This document shows positions 1 through 10,570 of a DNA stretch of 64,000 nucleotides, one piece after another. Position 1 is the first letter of the stretch. The number at the start of each line of letters is the position of its first letter. Source of the DNA: Nephrocerus scutellatus (lineage: Eukaryota; Arthropoda; Insecta; Diptera; Pipunculidae); NCBI GenBank assembly GCA_947095585.1, contig OX352761.1, forward strand, positions 24,767,777 through 24,831,776, written 5' to 3'. The position numbers were made by a program, and so were the translations under genes. The notes beneath the pieces were generated by a model that had not been told where the DNA came from, ran no database searches, and saw only the letters and a list, made by a program, of their open reading frames with translations.

Positions 1-169
1 ACTGTCTCTAGGAGAATTACCATACTGTTAGCGAAGGTTATATTAGGTAGAAACATTGGAAAGCAACAAGTGTTTTGATGGTGAATCGACTCCAATATCC
101 AAAAAGAATATATGATTTTGATGGGCATAGGTTCCTGACGCTCTCGAATAAAGTTATACGTTCGATATA

Positions 170-480
170 CTGCCAAACCTGAAAATCCTAAGATACCAAT
201 AGTAACCTATGGATCAGTAGCATGGGGCAGGGGCAGCAACAACCAACCTAAGCTCCGCAAGAATAGAATTGGATAAACATGAATTGGATGAACAGGACAA
301 AAAAAGCTGAATATACTAGTTCGCGGTAAATGCGGGCCAATAACCATGTACTACTAAGCAATGGGACAGTACCTGAGCATAGAAGTGAAAGCTATTAAGA
401 GAGGGAGTGCTGTAGGGAACGGGTTAACACTATCTCTTGTTTACAAGTCTTGGGAAGCACTATAGATCCGCATAAGCGTA
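170..480 (+). mobile_element. LINE-D remnant (RT thumb to RNase H start)
   Basis: A short R1/LOA-like fragment. One frame reads IPIVTYGSVAWGR, the same block seen in the longer LINE-D copy at 59.5 kb (VIPIITYRAVAWANR). A second block around 361 (caatgggacagtacctgagc) matches position 59961 of that copy, so about 300 bp of intervening element are missing here. Many stops; non-functional. The left part (1-170) is AT-rich and probably the same element, but I see no diagnostic motif in it. Confidence 0.6.
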
Positions 481-512
481 CTTACATAAGCATCCAAGAC
501 TTCGATCGCGCA

Positions 513-800
513 TTACAAAAAGCATTCTGACCTCTTGGCCGCGTTCGAGAGAAAAGTCTTACGATTCCGACGACGACGACGATTCCGGAGACTCTATAAC
601 GATGCGTTCTACCAGCGTTACCGTGATATCGAGATTGTGTAGGATGTTAAGCTCGGTAGGCTCTGTTGGAAAGGACACCTAGCTTAAATGAGCGAAGAGG
701 ATCCTGCGGATAGGATTTATGGAACACAACAGCCACGGCTACGTTGGAAGATAGCGTGCATAAGGACGCCCATAATTTAGGTATGCCAAAATATATAAAA
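513..800 (+). mobile_element. LINE-A 3' fragment (ORF2 C-terminus)
   Basis: Reads KKHSDLLAAFERKVL, then RRLYNDAFYQRYRDIEIV and LGRLCWKGHLA, the C-terminal region of the RTE-like LINE-A ORF2 that recurs at 8.2-8.5, 28.3-28.7 and 35.2-35.5 kb. It joins LINE-D sequence at about 513. Stops and small deletions interrupt it. The DNA between the KVL block and the YND block has been replaced by a short gac-rich run. Confidence 0.75.
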
Positions 801-1002
801 ATGAAACTTTGCCTCTTTGAGTTGGCCCGGTTTGGCTCAGTCTTCGCTTCTTTTGTGGCATCAATTGGCCAACTAGAAATTTTTCTTAAAATCATTAACT
901 CGATCTATTCCACTGCAGGTTTAAGATAATTCTAACGACTAATAAAACCTCCTCTTCTTTTATACGACATCTGTTTGGCACTCTTCAGCATAAAACAAAG
1001 GA

Positions 1003-1892
1003 AACAAATTTTTTTTCATCTAAATTCTCTAATCGCAGAAATTGATATGAGAGCCCCTCGATCCTGGGTCATTTTTTATTTTTTTTATTTTTTTATTGTA
1101 GGAGAAAATAATCGAAAGAGACATTTGACATCAGATGTCAAATTTGAAAATGCTCAGATCATTTTATTCTGAGCACTTAGAGCACGCTCATACTCTGAGC
1201 AAATAAGAAACACGAGCATTTTTCTTGAGAACTCTTTGACTGCTCTGAACTAATTTATGAAATGACAGAATATTGTGAAAACTTGTTGTTCTATCTGTAA
1301 GTTGATATCGACAACAAAAAACGACATCAATAAAAATACAATTCAATAAATAAGTAAGTAAGTCGAATTAAACATCAAACATTTATGTCTCGATTCATTT
1401 GCTGGGTTTCTTTTGTGCGTGAGCTAAGATTTCGCTCTCTCTCCACCACAAAAACCGAGTAGCGCAGATACGACGGTATCTGATGCCACTATTGATATTT
1501 AAAAAAATGTTTAAGGGCCTTGCGGCCGAACCCAGGGCCCGATCACTACCAAATTTTTGAAAAAGTATTGTTTATTTGGTATACACATGTGTGTAAAAAT
1601 CGGGTAATTTTTATTTTAAATTTGTATGGGAGCCCCACGAACCCGGGGATCGATCACTTCCAAATTTTAAAAGAAAGTATTGTCAGCGGCAAAAACCGGT
1701 GTACAAAATTTCAGAAAAATCGGGCTTTAGGAAGTGCGTTAAAATTGATAATTAAAAAAAAAATTGTATGGGAGCCCCCCGACCCCGCGATCCGAGGGGC
1801 CTCATAATAGAAAGAAGAAATAAAAATTGATCACAAGATTTGGCCAGCCAGCCAGCCACGGGCAAGTGAAGTTAATATAGAGAATTTTAAAA
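1003..1892 (+). mobile_element. TR element copy 1 (interrupted)
   Basis: The left end carries the TR-specific 5' end (catctaaattctctaat at about 1017) followed at once by 'agagcccctcgatcctggg'. The element resumes near 1505 with three internal units containing gggagccccacgaacccgg and tacacatgtg, then the TR 3' end: a gatcacaaga block, 'acgggcaagtgaagttaat' and atagagaattt near 1890. Positions 1076-1504 are not TR sequence and look like an insertion. Non-coding; the ORFs in it are by-products of repeat units without stops. Confidence 0.7.
1076..1504. other. unassigned insertion inside TR copy 1
   Basis: About 430 bp without TR units. It contains repeated ctgagc/gctcag words (near 1154, 1168, 1194), two aataaa-type signals, a taagtaagtaag run near 1350 and a pyrimidine run (gctctctctccac) near 1434. 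Its position between two halves of a repeat suggests a later insertion, perhaps a solo LTR, but I could not find matching TG...CA ends or a target duplication. Confidence 0.3.
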
Positions 1893-2390
1893 TGGTGTCC
1901 ACTCGTAAAATTACGTGCATCGGGGCAAGTCCGTTTGAAGCAGTATTTGCCACCTTTAACTATTTGCCACCTTAACGGATACGCTCTGTATATAAAATAA
2001 TGTTACAGACGGACGGACGGTAAGCTCGTAAACGAAACGGACACATCATCGTTAAGGTGATATGATGGACAACAAAATTGTTTCTTTAATGTTAATTGCG
2101 ATATAATTTTGAGCAAAATGTCGATTAATACTTAACAGGATATTTAAAATTTTTAAACTTTTGTTTGTGAAATAATTTTTGTATTTTGTTTCAAGTCTTT
2201 TGTGGTTTGTCTCTGTGTGCGCTGACGCTTTGTAATTTGTTATGAGTGTTTCCTTTGCTTCCATATTGAATATGAACACAATTGGTTGGTTTGTTGGGTT
2301 GAGCAAAGTTTCATCGTCTTCTTCGCGATGTTAAGGAGATTTTTACATTTCTCCACAAATGAATGGCATGAATGTACAAGTTCTACTTTT
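1893..2390. other. no gene recognised
   Basis: AT-rich DNA. A ggacggacgg run lies near 2010. If the minus-strand exon at 2609-2963 is real, the DNA beyond the poly(A) signal at 2395 is downstream intergenic sequence. Confidence 0.4.
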
Positions 2391-2394
2391 GAGC

Positions 2395-2400
2395 TTTATT
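2395..2400 (-). promoter_or_regulatory. poly(A) signal AATAAA
   Basis: The minus strand reads AATAAA here, about 210 bases downstream of the stop codon of the exon at 2609-2963, a normal 3' UTR length for a fly gene. Such hexamers are common in AT-rich DNA, so support comes mainly from position. Confidence 0.4.
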
Positions 2401-2608
2401 TTAGTTTTATATTATTGCAATATTTCTTTTTCGGATAAGTTATCAATTTTATTTGGTGTTCGTTCCTAGAAATTTCATCTTCCTCTTCCCCTTTTATACC
2501 TGAAGTGTTGTGATGATGATGAGCAATCGAAGACAATGATGAGTTGGTTATATGGTTCGAGAGCTGCGAGCAGTCATCAGGTGAGTCAGTCATAGTCGAA
2601 TGCGTAAT

Positions 2609-2963
2609 TCAGTCGGAATAGTTTCGTTCATCCTGGAAACGGACATGATGTTGCTGACGTCGTGGTGGAGTTCTTTGCAATGGTTTTGTTTTTGTTGTTG
2701 TGAGCTGCTCTTGTGGCTTATGTTTCGTTGATATGAATCTGGAACTCGATTTTGGGTAGTGCTTTCCAAAGTCGGATACCGACGACTGTTCTGCTGGTTG
2801 TTCATCACATGAACAGTACCCACGGGCGGCACCTCCTTCTAACGCAAACGACTGACGATCTTGATGGCGTTGATTGTGGCTGTAGTTCTGTTTTTCTTGG
2901 TGATGATGGTATCGATGTTGATGTTGATCTTCAGGTGTATCAGGTCTGATCGTTTCAGTTGAG
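2609..2963 (-). CDS. host-like terminal exon, unknown protein
   Basis: On the minus strand a pyrimidine-rich acceptor (cctctttctccttgcag) ends at 2964. It is followed by one base completing a split codon and then 117 sense codons to TGA at 2609-2611. The frame has no in-frame ATG. It opens STETIRPDTPEDQHQH, passes a YCSCDEQPAEQSSVSDF block and ends RRQQHHVRFQDERNYSD. Composition is His/Gln-rich then Ser/Thr/Lys-rich and hydrophilic, with no membrane segment, typical of a disordered cytoplasmic or nuclear C-terminal tail. A poly(A) signal follows at 2395-2400. The two other minus frames are partly open but have less protein-like composition. I do not recognise the gene. The upstream exon must end with two bases of a codon; a consensus donor (GATAG|GTAAGT) lies at 3473/3472, but LINE-A sequence begins only a few bases beyond it. 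Confidence 0.5.
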
Positions 2964-3479
2964 CTGCAAGGAGAAAGAGGATAAATGTTTTATTTATTGA
3001 AAAAAGTATTACGGCCAGGTAGCCCAAAAAGATTTTGTTTCAAAATTGAGTAAACCATATAAAAGGAAACCACAAGAGAAGTGAAACCTCGTTTTACTTA
3101 TAAAAGAACAAAAGCGGTGGACGAGCTGGGTTATATAAATAAAACCGATTTAAAGAATAATCTTGAACAAGAAATTAAATGAATTATTCCTTTAAGAATA
3201 GTCATTTGTCAATATGTAAATATTGCTCATAGAGCAATTGCATAAAGACTTTATGGCTGCCTACCTAACATGTAGCTGAATTTATAAGAAAATCCTCAAA
3301 AAAAGCTGCGACAAACAAAGAACCTCGGACATAATTTTCTGAAGACATAAAAAATGGCGAAAAAATCATCAAAGCCGGAATTTCGTCGATTAGTTGGCTG
3401 GCTAGAAAAGTAGGCAGGAGCCACGTGCATTAAAGCCGATAAAAGTCCGAAAAAAAACTTACCTATCAAAAACACTGAA
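2964..3479. other. possible intron / no gene recognised
   Basis: AT-rich sequence between the acceptor at 2964 and LINE-A sequence at 3480. It contains a minus-strand donor-like GTAAGT at 3472-3467. Nothing else recognisable. Confidence 0.3.
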
Positions 3480-3640
3480 GAAATTTAATCCTAACATCCA
3501 AGCTGCTGGTGAAAATGGTGATTCTATTATATACTTAGATATGGACTCGAGACTTTGATGCTTAGTAAATAGCACTCTGAGATATCAGCCGAGTTCGAGA
3601 GAAAAACTTTACAGGTGTATATATCACAACTGTATATCTC
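3480..3640 (+). mobile_element. LINE-A fragment (RT thumb region)
   Basis: Contains the LINE-A segment around 'catccaagctgctggtg' and 'atggactcgagactt' (compare 28195-28260 and the reverse of 35570-35665). It corresponds to protein motifs TSKLLVYKTMV, LTYGSET and FERKVLR in better copies. Frameshifts and stops throughout. Confidence 0.6.
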
Positions 3641-3651
3641 ATGCGTTCGCA

Positions 3652-3681
3652 TCTTACTTACTTACTTACTTACTTAGGCGC
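3652..3681 (-). repeat. (TAAG)n LINE tail
   Basis: About six tandem tetranucleotides (tactt on the + strand) at the 3' end of the minus-strand RTE-like element; read as its target-priming microsatellite tail. Confidence 0.6.
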
Positions 3682-4482
3682 TACAAACTAACATCATTCT
3701 CCAATTAGCACGGTCTAACTACCTCTAATTGCGCACACCTGTCTTCATATGGTGACCCTCCACTTGTGCGTGCCATCTAAGAGAAGTCCTTCCTTAACGG
3801 CGCTGTATCTCTGGGTTAGATCAAAAGTTCTACGGGATAGAGCGTTTATGTATATTTGGTATACCTACATGTCCGACTCATCGCAAACGTTCAGTACTTA
3901 GTTTCTTGACGAGGCCGATGTCGCTGTAACTCTCTCGCAACGCCGTTGAATCTTCTCCTCCAAAGCCCGTCAAACCAAATGGGACCGAATATCGTCAGGA
4001 GAATTTTCGCTCCAAACAATATAGGACATCTCCGCATTCGATAGAGTCCATAGAGCAGGACTGGTACTATTAAGGTCTGATACAATGTCTTCTTAGTGAT
4101 TCGTAATTCGTCTTTACTGATCAATTGGCTTCTTAGCCTAAAGAAACAGAGTGGTTCTTCACTTGATTTCTGTAGTTATTGATGTTAGAGCGGAACCTAG
4201 GTAGAAAAAGACCCTAACTACCTCAAAGTTATAGCTGCTTATTATGATGTTCGTACCAATAGTTCGGCGCGCGTATTCCTGCTTCGTTGACAGCAAATAC
4301 TTTGTCTTCAAATACTTGCCTCGATAACTTTCAATCCCATTTTCTCCGCCTCTGTCTAAATGCTTACAAATGCACCAGTCACCAACTCATTAGGTTCTGC
4401 CATTAATGTCGATGGCAGCGTAGGCTAGCAGTTGAAATGATTGAAAGTTACGCACAATCCTTTCCAATATGATGTTAAAGAA
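3652..4482 (-). mobile_element. RTE/BovB-like LINE, 3' part
   Basis: On the minus strand the order is NIILERIVRNF, QLLAYAAIDINGRT (the YADD region, with ADD decayed), ENGIE, KYLKTKYLL, FEVVRVF.YLGSALTS, TLYQTLIVPVLLYG, then FGPI...GLWRRRFN. This is the order of RTE-clade reverse transcriptases from palm to C-terminus, and the family is distinct from LINE-A. The 3' end carries a (TAAG)n microsatellite tail at 3652-3681, as is usual for RTE elements. Multiple stops and frameshifts; 5'-truncated against the TR copy at 4483. Confidence 0.7.
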
Positions 4483-4790
4483 AACTACCCATAAAAATAC
4501 AATTTTTCATATAAATTCTCTAATAGGAGATGGGTATGTGTTAAAATTTGAAGAAAATCGAGCTTATTTTTAAAAAATTTATATGGGCACCCCTCGGACC
4601 TCAGGGCCTCACTCCAAAAACTTTACAAAAAATTTTGTCCATCGGAGATACAAAATTTTAAAAAAATCGGGTTGTTTTTTACAAAATTTTTTTTGCAAAA
4701 AGTGTTGCCCATCGGAGATACACACGTATATAAAATTTAAAAAAAATCGGGTTAATTTTTTAAAAAAAAATGTTGGGGCCCACTGACCCA
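4483..4790 (+). mobile_element. TR element copy 2 (3'-truncated)
   Basis: Starts with the TR 5' end (aactacccataaaaatac, then ataaattctctaatagg), continues with gatgggtatgtgttaaaattt and two to three internal units (gttgcccatcggagatacac). It stops abruptly in a unit at about 4790, where LINE-A sequence begins. No coding capacity. Confidence 0.75.
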
Positions 4791-5011
4791 ATGACAATTC
4801 ATGAAAAAATAGTGCAAGTTTGGGAGGAAGAAGCTATGCCAGAAGACTGGCGAAGAGGTATCCTGTGCCCCATATATAAGAAGGGAGATGTAGGTTGAAC
4901 ATGACAAATGTTATAAACCAAGCCCATTCAACATCTATAACGGGCTCCGATAAGGGGATAGACTGGCCTGCGTCCTCTTCATCCTGGCGTTGGAAAATAT
5001 GATGATATGTT
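4791..5011 (+). mobile_element. LINE-A RT fragment
   Basis: Reads [20 protein letters not shown] then [11 protein letters not shown], the RT fingers block of LINE-A, followed after a deletion by a palm segment (GDRLACVLFILALEN). The same blocks occur on the minus strand at 36.1-36.3 kb and on the plus strand at 27.8 and 45.9 kb. Confidence 0.75.
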
Positions 5012-5090
5012 TAATCCGATGGACAACACTTTCTGTAAAAATGTTGGAAGTGGCCCCAGAGGGACTTCCATATAATTTTTTGAAGTGAAA
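5012..5090 (-). mobile_element. TR unit fragment
   Basis: A single TR internal unit in reverse orientation (ccgatggacaacactttctg... and ggccccagagggacttccat), without element ends. Confidence 0.6.
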
Positions 5091-5220
5091 ACTTCTTTTA
5101 GCGCGGCACGCATATTTTAGATGAGATAAAATCTCTGAACTCGCGACACCGTTACCGAGACGCTGGTGATATATGCATTAACATTGAATTTGAAGTAATG
5201 TTTTTGCCAATAAGAATTTC

Positions 5221-5305
5221 GTCAACGACCATACCACGCTGAACGCTTCGGTACTCGTCCGATCACCGAAATTAAGCAGCGTCGTTCGCGGTTAGTACTT
5301 AGATT
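5221..5305 (+). pseudogene. 5S rRNA-derived sequence (3'-truncated)
   Basis: About 85 bases follow the fly 5S rRNA from its first bases (caacgaccataccacgctga), through cgtccgatcaccgaaatta and the internal control region (agcagcgtcg..cgcggtt), to gttagtacttagat. The start has one change and the G-rich block of the internal promoter is changed (gtcgttcgcgg). After 'agat' the expected 3' third of 5S is absent or unrecognisable. This is either a dispersed, truncated 5S pseudogene or the head of a 5S-derived SINE. No second copy or A-rich tail is seen in the window, so I favour a pseudogene. Confidence 0.8.
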
Positions 5306-5644
5306 GTACTATGTCCAATCAACGCAATATTAGCGTATTCCCGAGATATTTAAATAACTTCGAATCAAAATTGTTTATTTCCTATTTTAGCTACCATGAA
5401 CCTATAGTTTTTTTTTAGATTGTAATAATTTTAATGATAATGATGATGATACAAGAGTGGTCGAAATTGTTAACGATGATTCATAAAAGAATATTAAATT
5501 TATTTTAAAGTTTATAATAATTAATAAAATACAATTCATAAATAAAATGCAATTCATAACCCAATAACCCTAGTACCCATCTAAAAAATGTCTAACGCGC
5601 CAAAATAAGTTTTCACTTCTGTCGGCACTCCCGGAGTGCTTTAC

Positions 5645-6068
5645 TTGACTTTTTTTTAAATAATCCGATTTTATTCAAATTTTAAACACATGTGTATATC
5701 CGATGAACAACACTTCTGGTAGTGATCGGGCCCCGGGGTCGGGAGGCTCCCACACAAATTTTTTAAATCATATACCCGATTTTTTTCAACATTTATGCAC
5801 ATGTGTATCTCAGATGGAAAACAATTTTTGTAATAATTTGGAAATGGCCCCATGACCGAGGGGCTCGCATATAATTTTTTAACAACTAACCCGATTTTCT
5901 TGAAATGTTATACACATGTGTATCTCCGATGGAAATCATTTTTTGTAAACACTTTCGAGTGATCGGACCCCGGGTTCGGTGGGCTCCCAAACAAATTTTT
6001 AAAAAATTTACCCGATTTTAATCAAACTTTACACCTTTGTGTATTTTAATTTTTATAGGTTGTTTTTT
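5645..6068 (-). mobile_element. TR element copy 3
   Basis: Reverse-orientation TR units (cgatgaacaacact, gatcgggccccggggtcggg, acacatgtgtat three times). Its right side (taatttttataggttgtttt) corresponds to the TR 5' end and abuts the 3' end of copy 4, so the two copies sit head to tail. Its left end near 5645 is truncated and lacks the gatcgcaaga/atagagaattt block. Confidence 0.7.
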
Positions 6069-6826
6069 TTAAATTCTCTATATTAACTTCGCGTGCCCGT
6101 GTGTTTGTGGGTTTGTGTGTGGATTTGTGTGTGGTGGAATCTTGCGATCAATTTTTAACCCACTTCCCAAGGCCCCAATGCACACATGTGTTTTTCCGGT
6201 GACAATACTTTCCATTCAAATTTGAGGCCCCTCGGACCTCGGGGTCGGGGGGCTCCCATACAAATATTTTACAAAATTTTACTCGATTTTCTTCAAATTT
6301 CATACACATGTGTACCTCCGATAGACAACACTTTTTGTAAAAAATTTGGAGACCCCGTGCCCGGGTTCGTGGGGCCCCATAACTTTTTTTAAAAAAATTA
6401 ACCCGATTTCCTTCAAACTTAATACACGTGTGTACCTCCGATAGACAACACTTTTTGTAAAAATTTTGGAGACCCTGGACCCTGGTTCGTGGGGCCCCGT
6501 AACTTTTTTTAAAAAAATTAACCCGATTTTCTTCAAATTTAATACACATGTATATCTCCGATAGACAACACTTTTTGTAAAAAAAATTGGCCCCATAACT
6601 TTTTTAAAAAAATTAACCCGATTTTCTTCAAATTTAATACACATGTGTACCTCCGATAGACAACACTTTTTGTAAAAAATTTTGAGACCCCGTGCCCGGG
6701 TTCGTGGGGCCCCATAACTTTTTTTAAAAAAATTAACCCGATTTCCTTCAAATTTTAACACATACCTATTTCTTATTAGAGAATTTACATGAAAAATTGT
6801 ATTTTTATGGGTTGTTTTTTTTTCTT
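6069..6826 (-). mobile_element. TR element copy 4 (complete)
   Basis: Complete element on the minus strand. The 3' end is at 6070-6170 (taaattctctatattaactt, acgggcacg complement, then the gatcgcaagattccac block), followed by about five internal units. The 5' end is at 6770-6826 (tagagaatttacatgaaaaa, then the complement of aacaacccataaaaat). Units have the conserved parts ctccgatagacaacactttt, the palindrome acacatgtgt and a C/G-rich gggccccgtgcccgggttcg. The ends share an inverted taaattctcta/tagagaattta. No plausible protein is encoded. Confidence 0.8.
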
Positions 6827-7999
6827 TCAAATTATCCCTCTTGGAACATGGTAGTATTTTTGGCCTAATCTTTTGGTCGAATAGGAATTTGAATTGCTAA
6901 ATGTTTTCATTACATTTCGTTTGATTTCTGATTTGGACAAAAGTTTTTATCGATTTACCTCAGTTGGGGTTGCTTTGATGAGAACTAACACGGTACTCTT
7001 AAAATAAACGAAATTATTTCAGATTTATGGAATTCTCCTACCATCAACATCATATCACTGAAGTCTATTTGAAGTCCTGTTTTGTTGAATTTATGAATTA
7101 ATATACCATTAATAAAATGAAATTCTTTGCAAGCTGGCATGGGTTAAGCGGACCACCATCTGTAATAATCCTCTAAACTGCAGATAGTTTGAATGTCATG
7201 AACTTTGGTCAAACATGGCAACACACAACATCTTATCAAAAAGAAAAAAGAAACTTTCGTTGTCATTCGTTATGATGATGGTGCTGCTAACAATTTTATA
7301 CAGTTATGTTATATATTCCTTGGAAAAATGTAAGAGCAAAAAAAAGTATCAAAAAAAAAATTCTGATGTTCTTCCAGAGAGCTTACGGCTTTTGTTTTTA
7401 CCTTCGGAGAAAGCAAGAAAAAAGGATTATCTGCTTGGATAAATTCATCTTTCTTCTCATCACTATTTTCTGGGGTAAATGTATGTGCATATAAAGTGGG
7501 TGTATGCGTAAATGTATGTGTGTGTTATTTTTTAGAAATTAGTTACAGAACAAAATTCTAAATACTCGTAGATATACGAACCCATAGTAGCTTAAATAGG
7601 ATCCGGGTCACATCATCATGATACTCGTGCATGTGCGCACAGGTTGCAGGCCATTGCTCATGGCTATAACTCGTGCTATTGTTAAAGGTATTTTTGGATA
7701 TACACACAGCAACAAAAACAAGAGTATTTTTTTAAATACCATTCTCCTTTATATTGTATTATCCTGACATTCTGAGCGACTTTACCGACCACCAACCACC
7801 GCCCACCTTTAACCAGCCACGAGTAACACATCCGAGCTCAACTTGAAAAAGAAAATGATTTAATTGGGATGAGACTCGTAGTCTGGAAGGTGCTGGTGTG
7901 CTGGCGGTTACTCATTAAGGGGGATGCATTTTTTCATATTAATAGAAATACTTGTGTATAAGACATTCAGTTGATTTGTATGTCATATGAAAATATAAC
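6827..7999. other. no gene recognised
   Basis: AT-rich DNA with poly-A/T tracts and a tgtatgtgtgtg-type run near 7505. An ATG frame at 7215-7442 (75 codons, Lys-rich with one hydrophobic run) has no supporting signal, and I leave it out. Confidence 0.4.
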
Positions 8000-8190
8000 A
8001 GATACTATTACTTGCAGAATACAACATTGCTTAAATGACCTCTACGGAATCGTTTGCACGAGTGAAAGCGCTGAACCCAATTTTCCATACTTTTTTTTGC
8101 ATATATTCCATCGCGTTCGATATTGGCTCTGAGGCCTTCTTAAGGCTGTGGCTTATTGAAATAGATCATTGACTTGACATAGCCCTAAAG
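8000..8190 (-). mobile_element. mariner-like transposase C-terminus remnant
   Basis: Minus strand reads GYVKSMIYFNKPQ, then with frameshifts DIYAKM.EKV and later the end of a transposase. This matches the post-catalytic block (FLWGYVKSKVYADKP type) also present at 10.75 and 43.6 kb. Catalytic residues are not included. It is truncated on its right by the LINE-A copy at 8202. Confidence 0.55.
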
Positions 8191-8201
8191 AAAATGTATC
8201 A

Positions 8202-8545
8202 TCATATTTGGATCTACAACCGGTGTCCGGTCCTGGCCTCCCGCAAAATATCTCACCACCGATCCCGATTTAGAGCCGATGTCATCCAATTTGGCATCCC
8301 TAAACTCTGAGCGTCCTGGTCTACGCCATCTTTCGAGCGTAGGCTTGGCCGGCCTCGCTGTCGTGTTCCATAAATCCTACCACAAAGGACTTTCCGAGCA
8401 GGATCCTCTTCGCTCATGCGAGCTAGATGTCTTGCCCACCGGAGCCTACCGAGCTTTATTTCCTTTATGATGTCGACATCGCGGTAACGCTTGTAGACCT
8501 CATCATTATAAAGTCTCCGGAATCGTCCTTCCTCACATACGGGAA
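8202..8545 (-). mobile_element. LINE-A 3' end (5'-truncated)
   Basis: Minus-strand frame 8253-8561 reads RFRRLYNDEVYKRYRDVDII, LGRLRWARHLARMSEEDP, RKVLCGRIYGTRQRGRP, GVDQDAQSLGMPNWM: the LINE-A ORF2 C-terminus. The 3' end runs through the complement of ccggttgtaga to an atgatgata tail at 8199-8207. It is 5'-truncated at about 8545, where LINE-B starts. This is one of the best preserved LINE-A C-termini in the window. Confidence 0.8.
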
Positions 8546-10570
8546 TGCCTAGGTATAACATCGACCGGCTAAAGATCCCCTCAGTACGCCAACAATTAAG
8601 GGATCATTTATCACAAGGAGTGGAAGCAATCAGCAGCTCACTGCCGACAACCATTCAGGAACATTGGAAGGCTGTGAAAAATGTTTTCACATCTGGAGCG
8701 GAAAGTATTGTTGGTAGAAGCCAGGCAAGGCACAGCACGTGGCTTACCGAAGATACCTGGAGGCGAATTGAATAACGTAAGCTACTTAAAGCTCGTATTG
8801 TAGATATACCAGCAGCAGCGAGGATCGAGCTAGAGTCAATGTATCGAAGAAAAATGAGAGAAGTGCAGCGTAGTGTAAGACGTGACGAACATAACTATTT
8901 TCACAACCTGGCCTCAGAAGCAGAGGAAGCAGCGAGCAGGTGCGATAGCAGAACCGTTTATAGAATCACCAAAGAGCTGGCAGGTGGTCACCGCTCTAGC
9001 AAACATCCGGTGAAAGGCCTAGATGGTGCCGTACTCGTTTCAAATGAGGATCAGCTCAAGCGATGGAAGGAGCATTTCTCTACGGTCCTTAACCGTGTAT
9101 TTGCTAACGATATGCACCCAAATCAAACAGAGCTGCCGGAAGTAACAATTTCCCGAATTCGCACCTCAACTCCCAATAAAGATGAGATAACTACCGCGAT
9201 CAACGCACTAAAAAACAACAAGTCTGTAGGACTAGATGGTATACCCGCAGAGTTTCTGCGTGCAGCTTTAACGACATCAGCAGAGCTTTAGTATCCTCTT
9301 GTAGAGAGAGCTTGGGAGGCAGAAAGTTTCCCCGATAAGTGGAAGAAGTAGTCTACCTTTGGAGTGTTCTTCCTGCAGTTGCAATGGTAATAGCCAAAGT
9401 AGTAGTTGAACGAATTAAGAAACATCTGGAAGACACACTCGATGCCGAACAAGCAGGTTTCTGCACTGGATCCTCCTGTGTAGACCACATAAACACCCTG
9501 CGGATCATTATTGAACTGTGCGTTGAATTCCGGTCACCACTTCACCTGCTGTTCATCGACATTGAGAAGGCGTTAGACAGTTTCAACAGACAGTTTATCT
9601 GGTTCGTCTTGCGCAGGTATACCCGATAAACTAATAGCTATTTTTAAAGCTGTCAGAGGAATTCGAGGTCCTAAGTGGGGTACGACAAGGTTGCATTCTA
9701 TCGCCGATACTTTTTTTGTTGGTGATAAGCGATGTACTTCGCGCAGCTTTATTTACAGGAAGCGGAGGAATTCGTTGGACTCTTACAACTCAACTCAAAC
9801 TCTTAGACTACGCTGATGACGTTTGTTTACTCTCACACAGGATTATGGGGCTGCACCAAATGACAACAAAAGTGGAAAGGGAGGCAAATGTTGCGGATTT
9901 GAAGATAATACTGCCAAAACCAAAATCATCAACCTCGGCACTAACTCAGTAACTCAAGTTAACATTGCTGGACAGCCGGTAGAGAGAGTCGAGAGATTCC
10001 AATATCTTGGGAGTATTGTCTCGACCGAAGGTGGAACCGAACAGGACGTTGTCAACTGAATCGGCAAAGCAAAATCGGTTTTTGGAATGATGTCCATGAT
10101 ATGGCGATGCAATGCGATCAGCTTAAATACAAAGCTGCGACTGTTCCTTTCAAATGTTGAATCTGTGCTGTTGTATGGGGCACTTGGGAGGTGACCGCTA
10201 CTATCACAAAAAGAATACGGAACATCTTAAGGGTTTTCTGGCCTATCCGTATCTCTAACGAACATCTTTACCAGAGAACCGGTCAGGAATCAATAGGAAT
10301 AACCATCCAACGACGGAAGTGGCAGTGGATTGGTCATACACTCCGAAAAGGCGACAGTTCCATAGCAAACTATACGCTGCAATAGAATCCGTTATCTCAG
10401 GATGGTAGCAGAACGGGTCGTCCGAGAAATGCATGGCGCAGAACAGTTGGGGAGGAGTCACGGCAATTGGGGAAGAGTTGGAGAGAGCTGAAGCTCATTG
10501 CCAGGAACCGCACGCGATGGCGCGTAGGCGTAGTAGAGGCCCTAGGACCCACAATGGGATACAGGACATA
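8546..10570 (+). mobile_element. LINE-B copy 1 (endonuclease end to C-terminus)
   Basis: Non-LTR retrotransposon ORF2, decayed but long. In order: end of the endonuclease domain (YNIDRL, 8553); linker with WLTEDTWRRIE; basic MREVQRSVRRDE; RT fingers (ITTAINALKNNKSVGLDGIP, 9189-9248); AEQAGFCTGSSCVDHINTL; LHLLFIDIEKALDSFNRQF; VRQGCILSP; palm LLDYADDVCLL with the YADD catalytic motif intact at about 9808; thumb ERVERFQYLGSIVSTEGGTE; and the C-terminal GHTLRKGD and GRPRNAWRRTVGEESRQLG blocks. At least five frameshifts or stops (for example 9288, 9349, 9627, 10056, 10190). The 3' end near 10570 abuts a mariner-like fragment. Confidence 0.85.

Noticed and set aside
6148..6830. Long minus-strand frames with FYKKCCLSEVHMCIKFEENR-like repeats
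   Set aside because: They follow the TR unit period (three units are in frame), change frame between units, and have no start or splice context; repeat by-products.
7215..7442. 75-codon frame with a hydrophobic stretch
   Set aside because: Lys-rich from A-tracts; no splice, poly(A) or conservation evidence.
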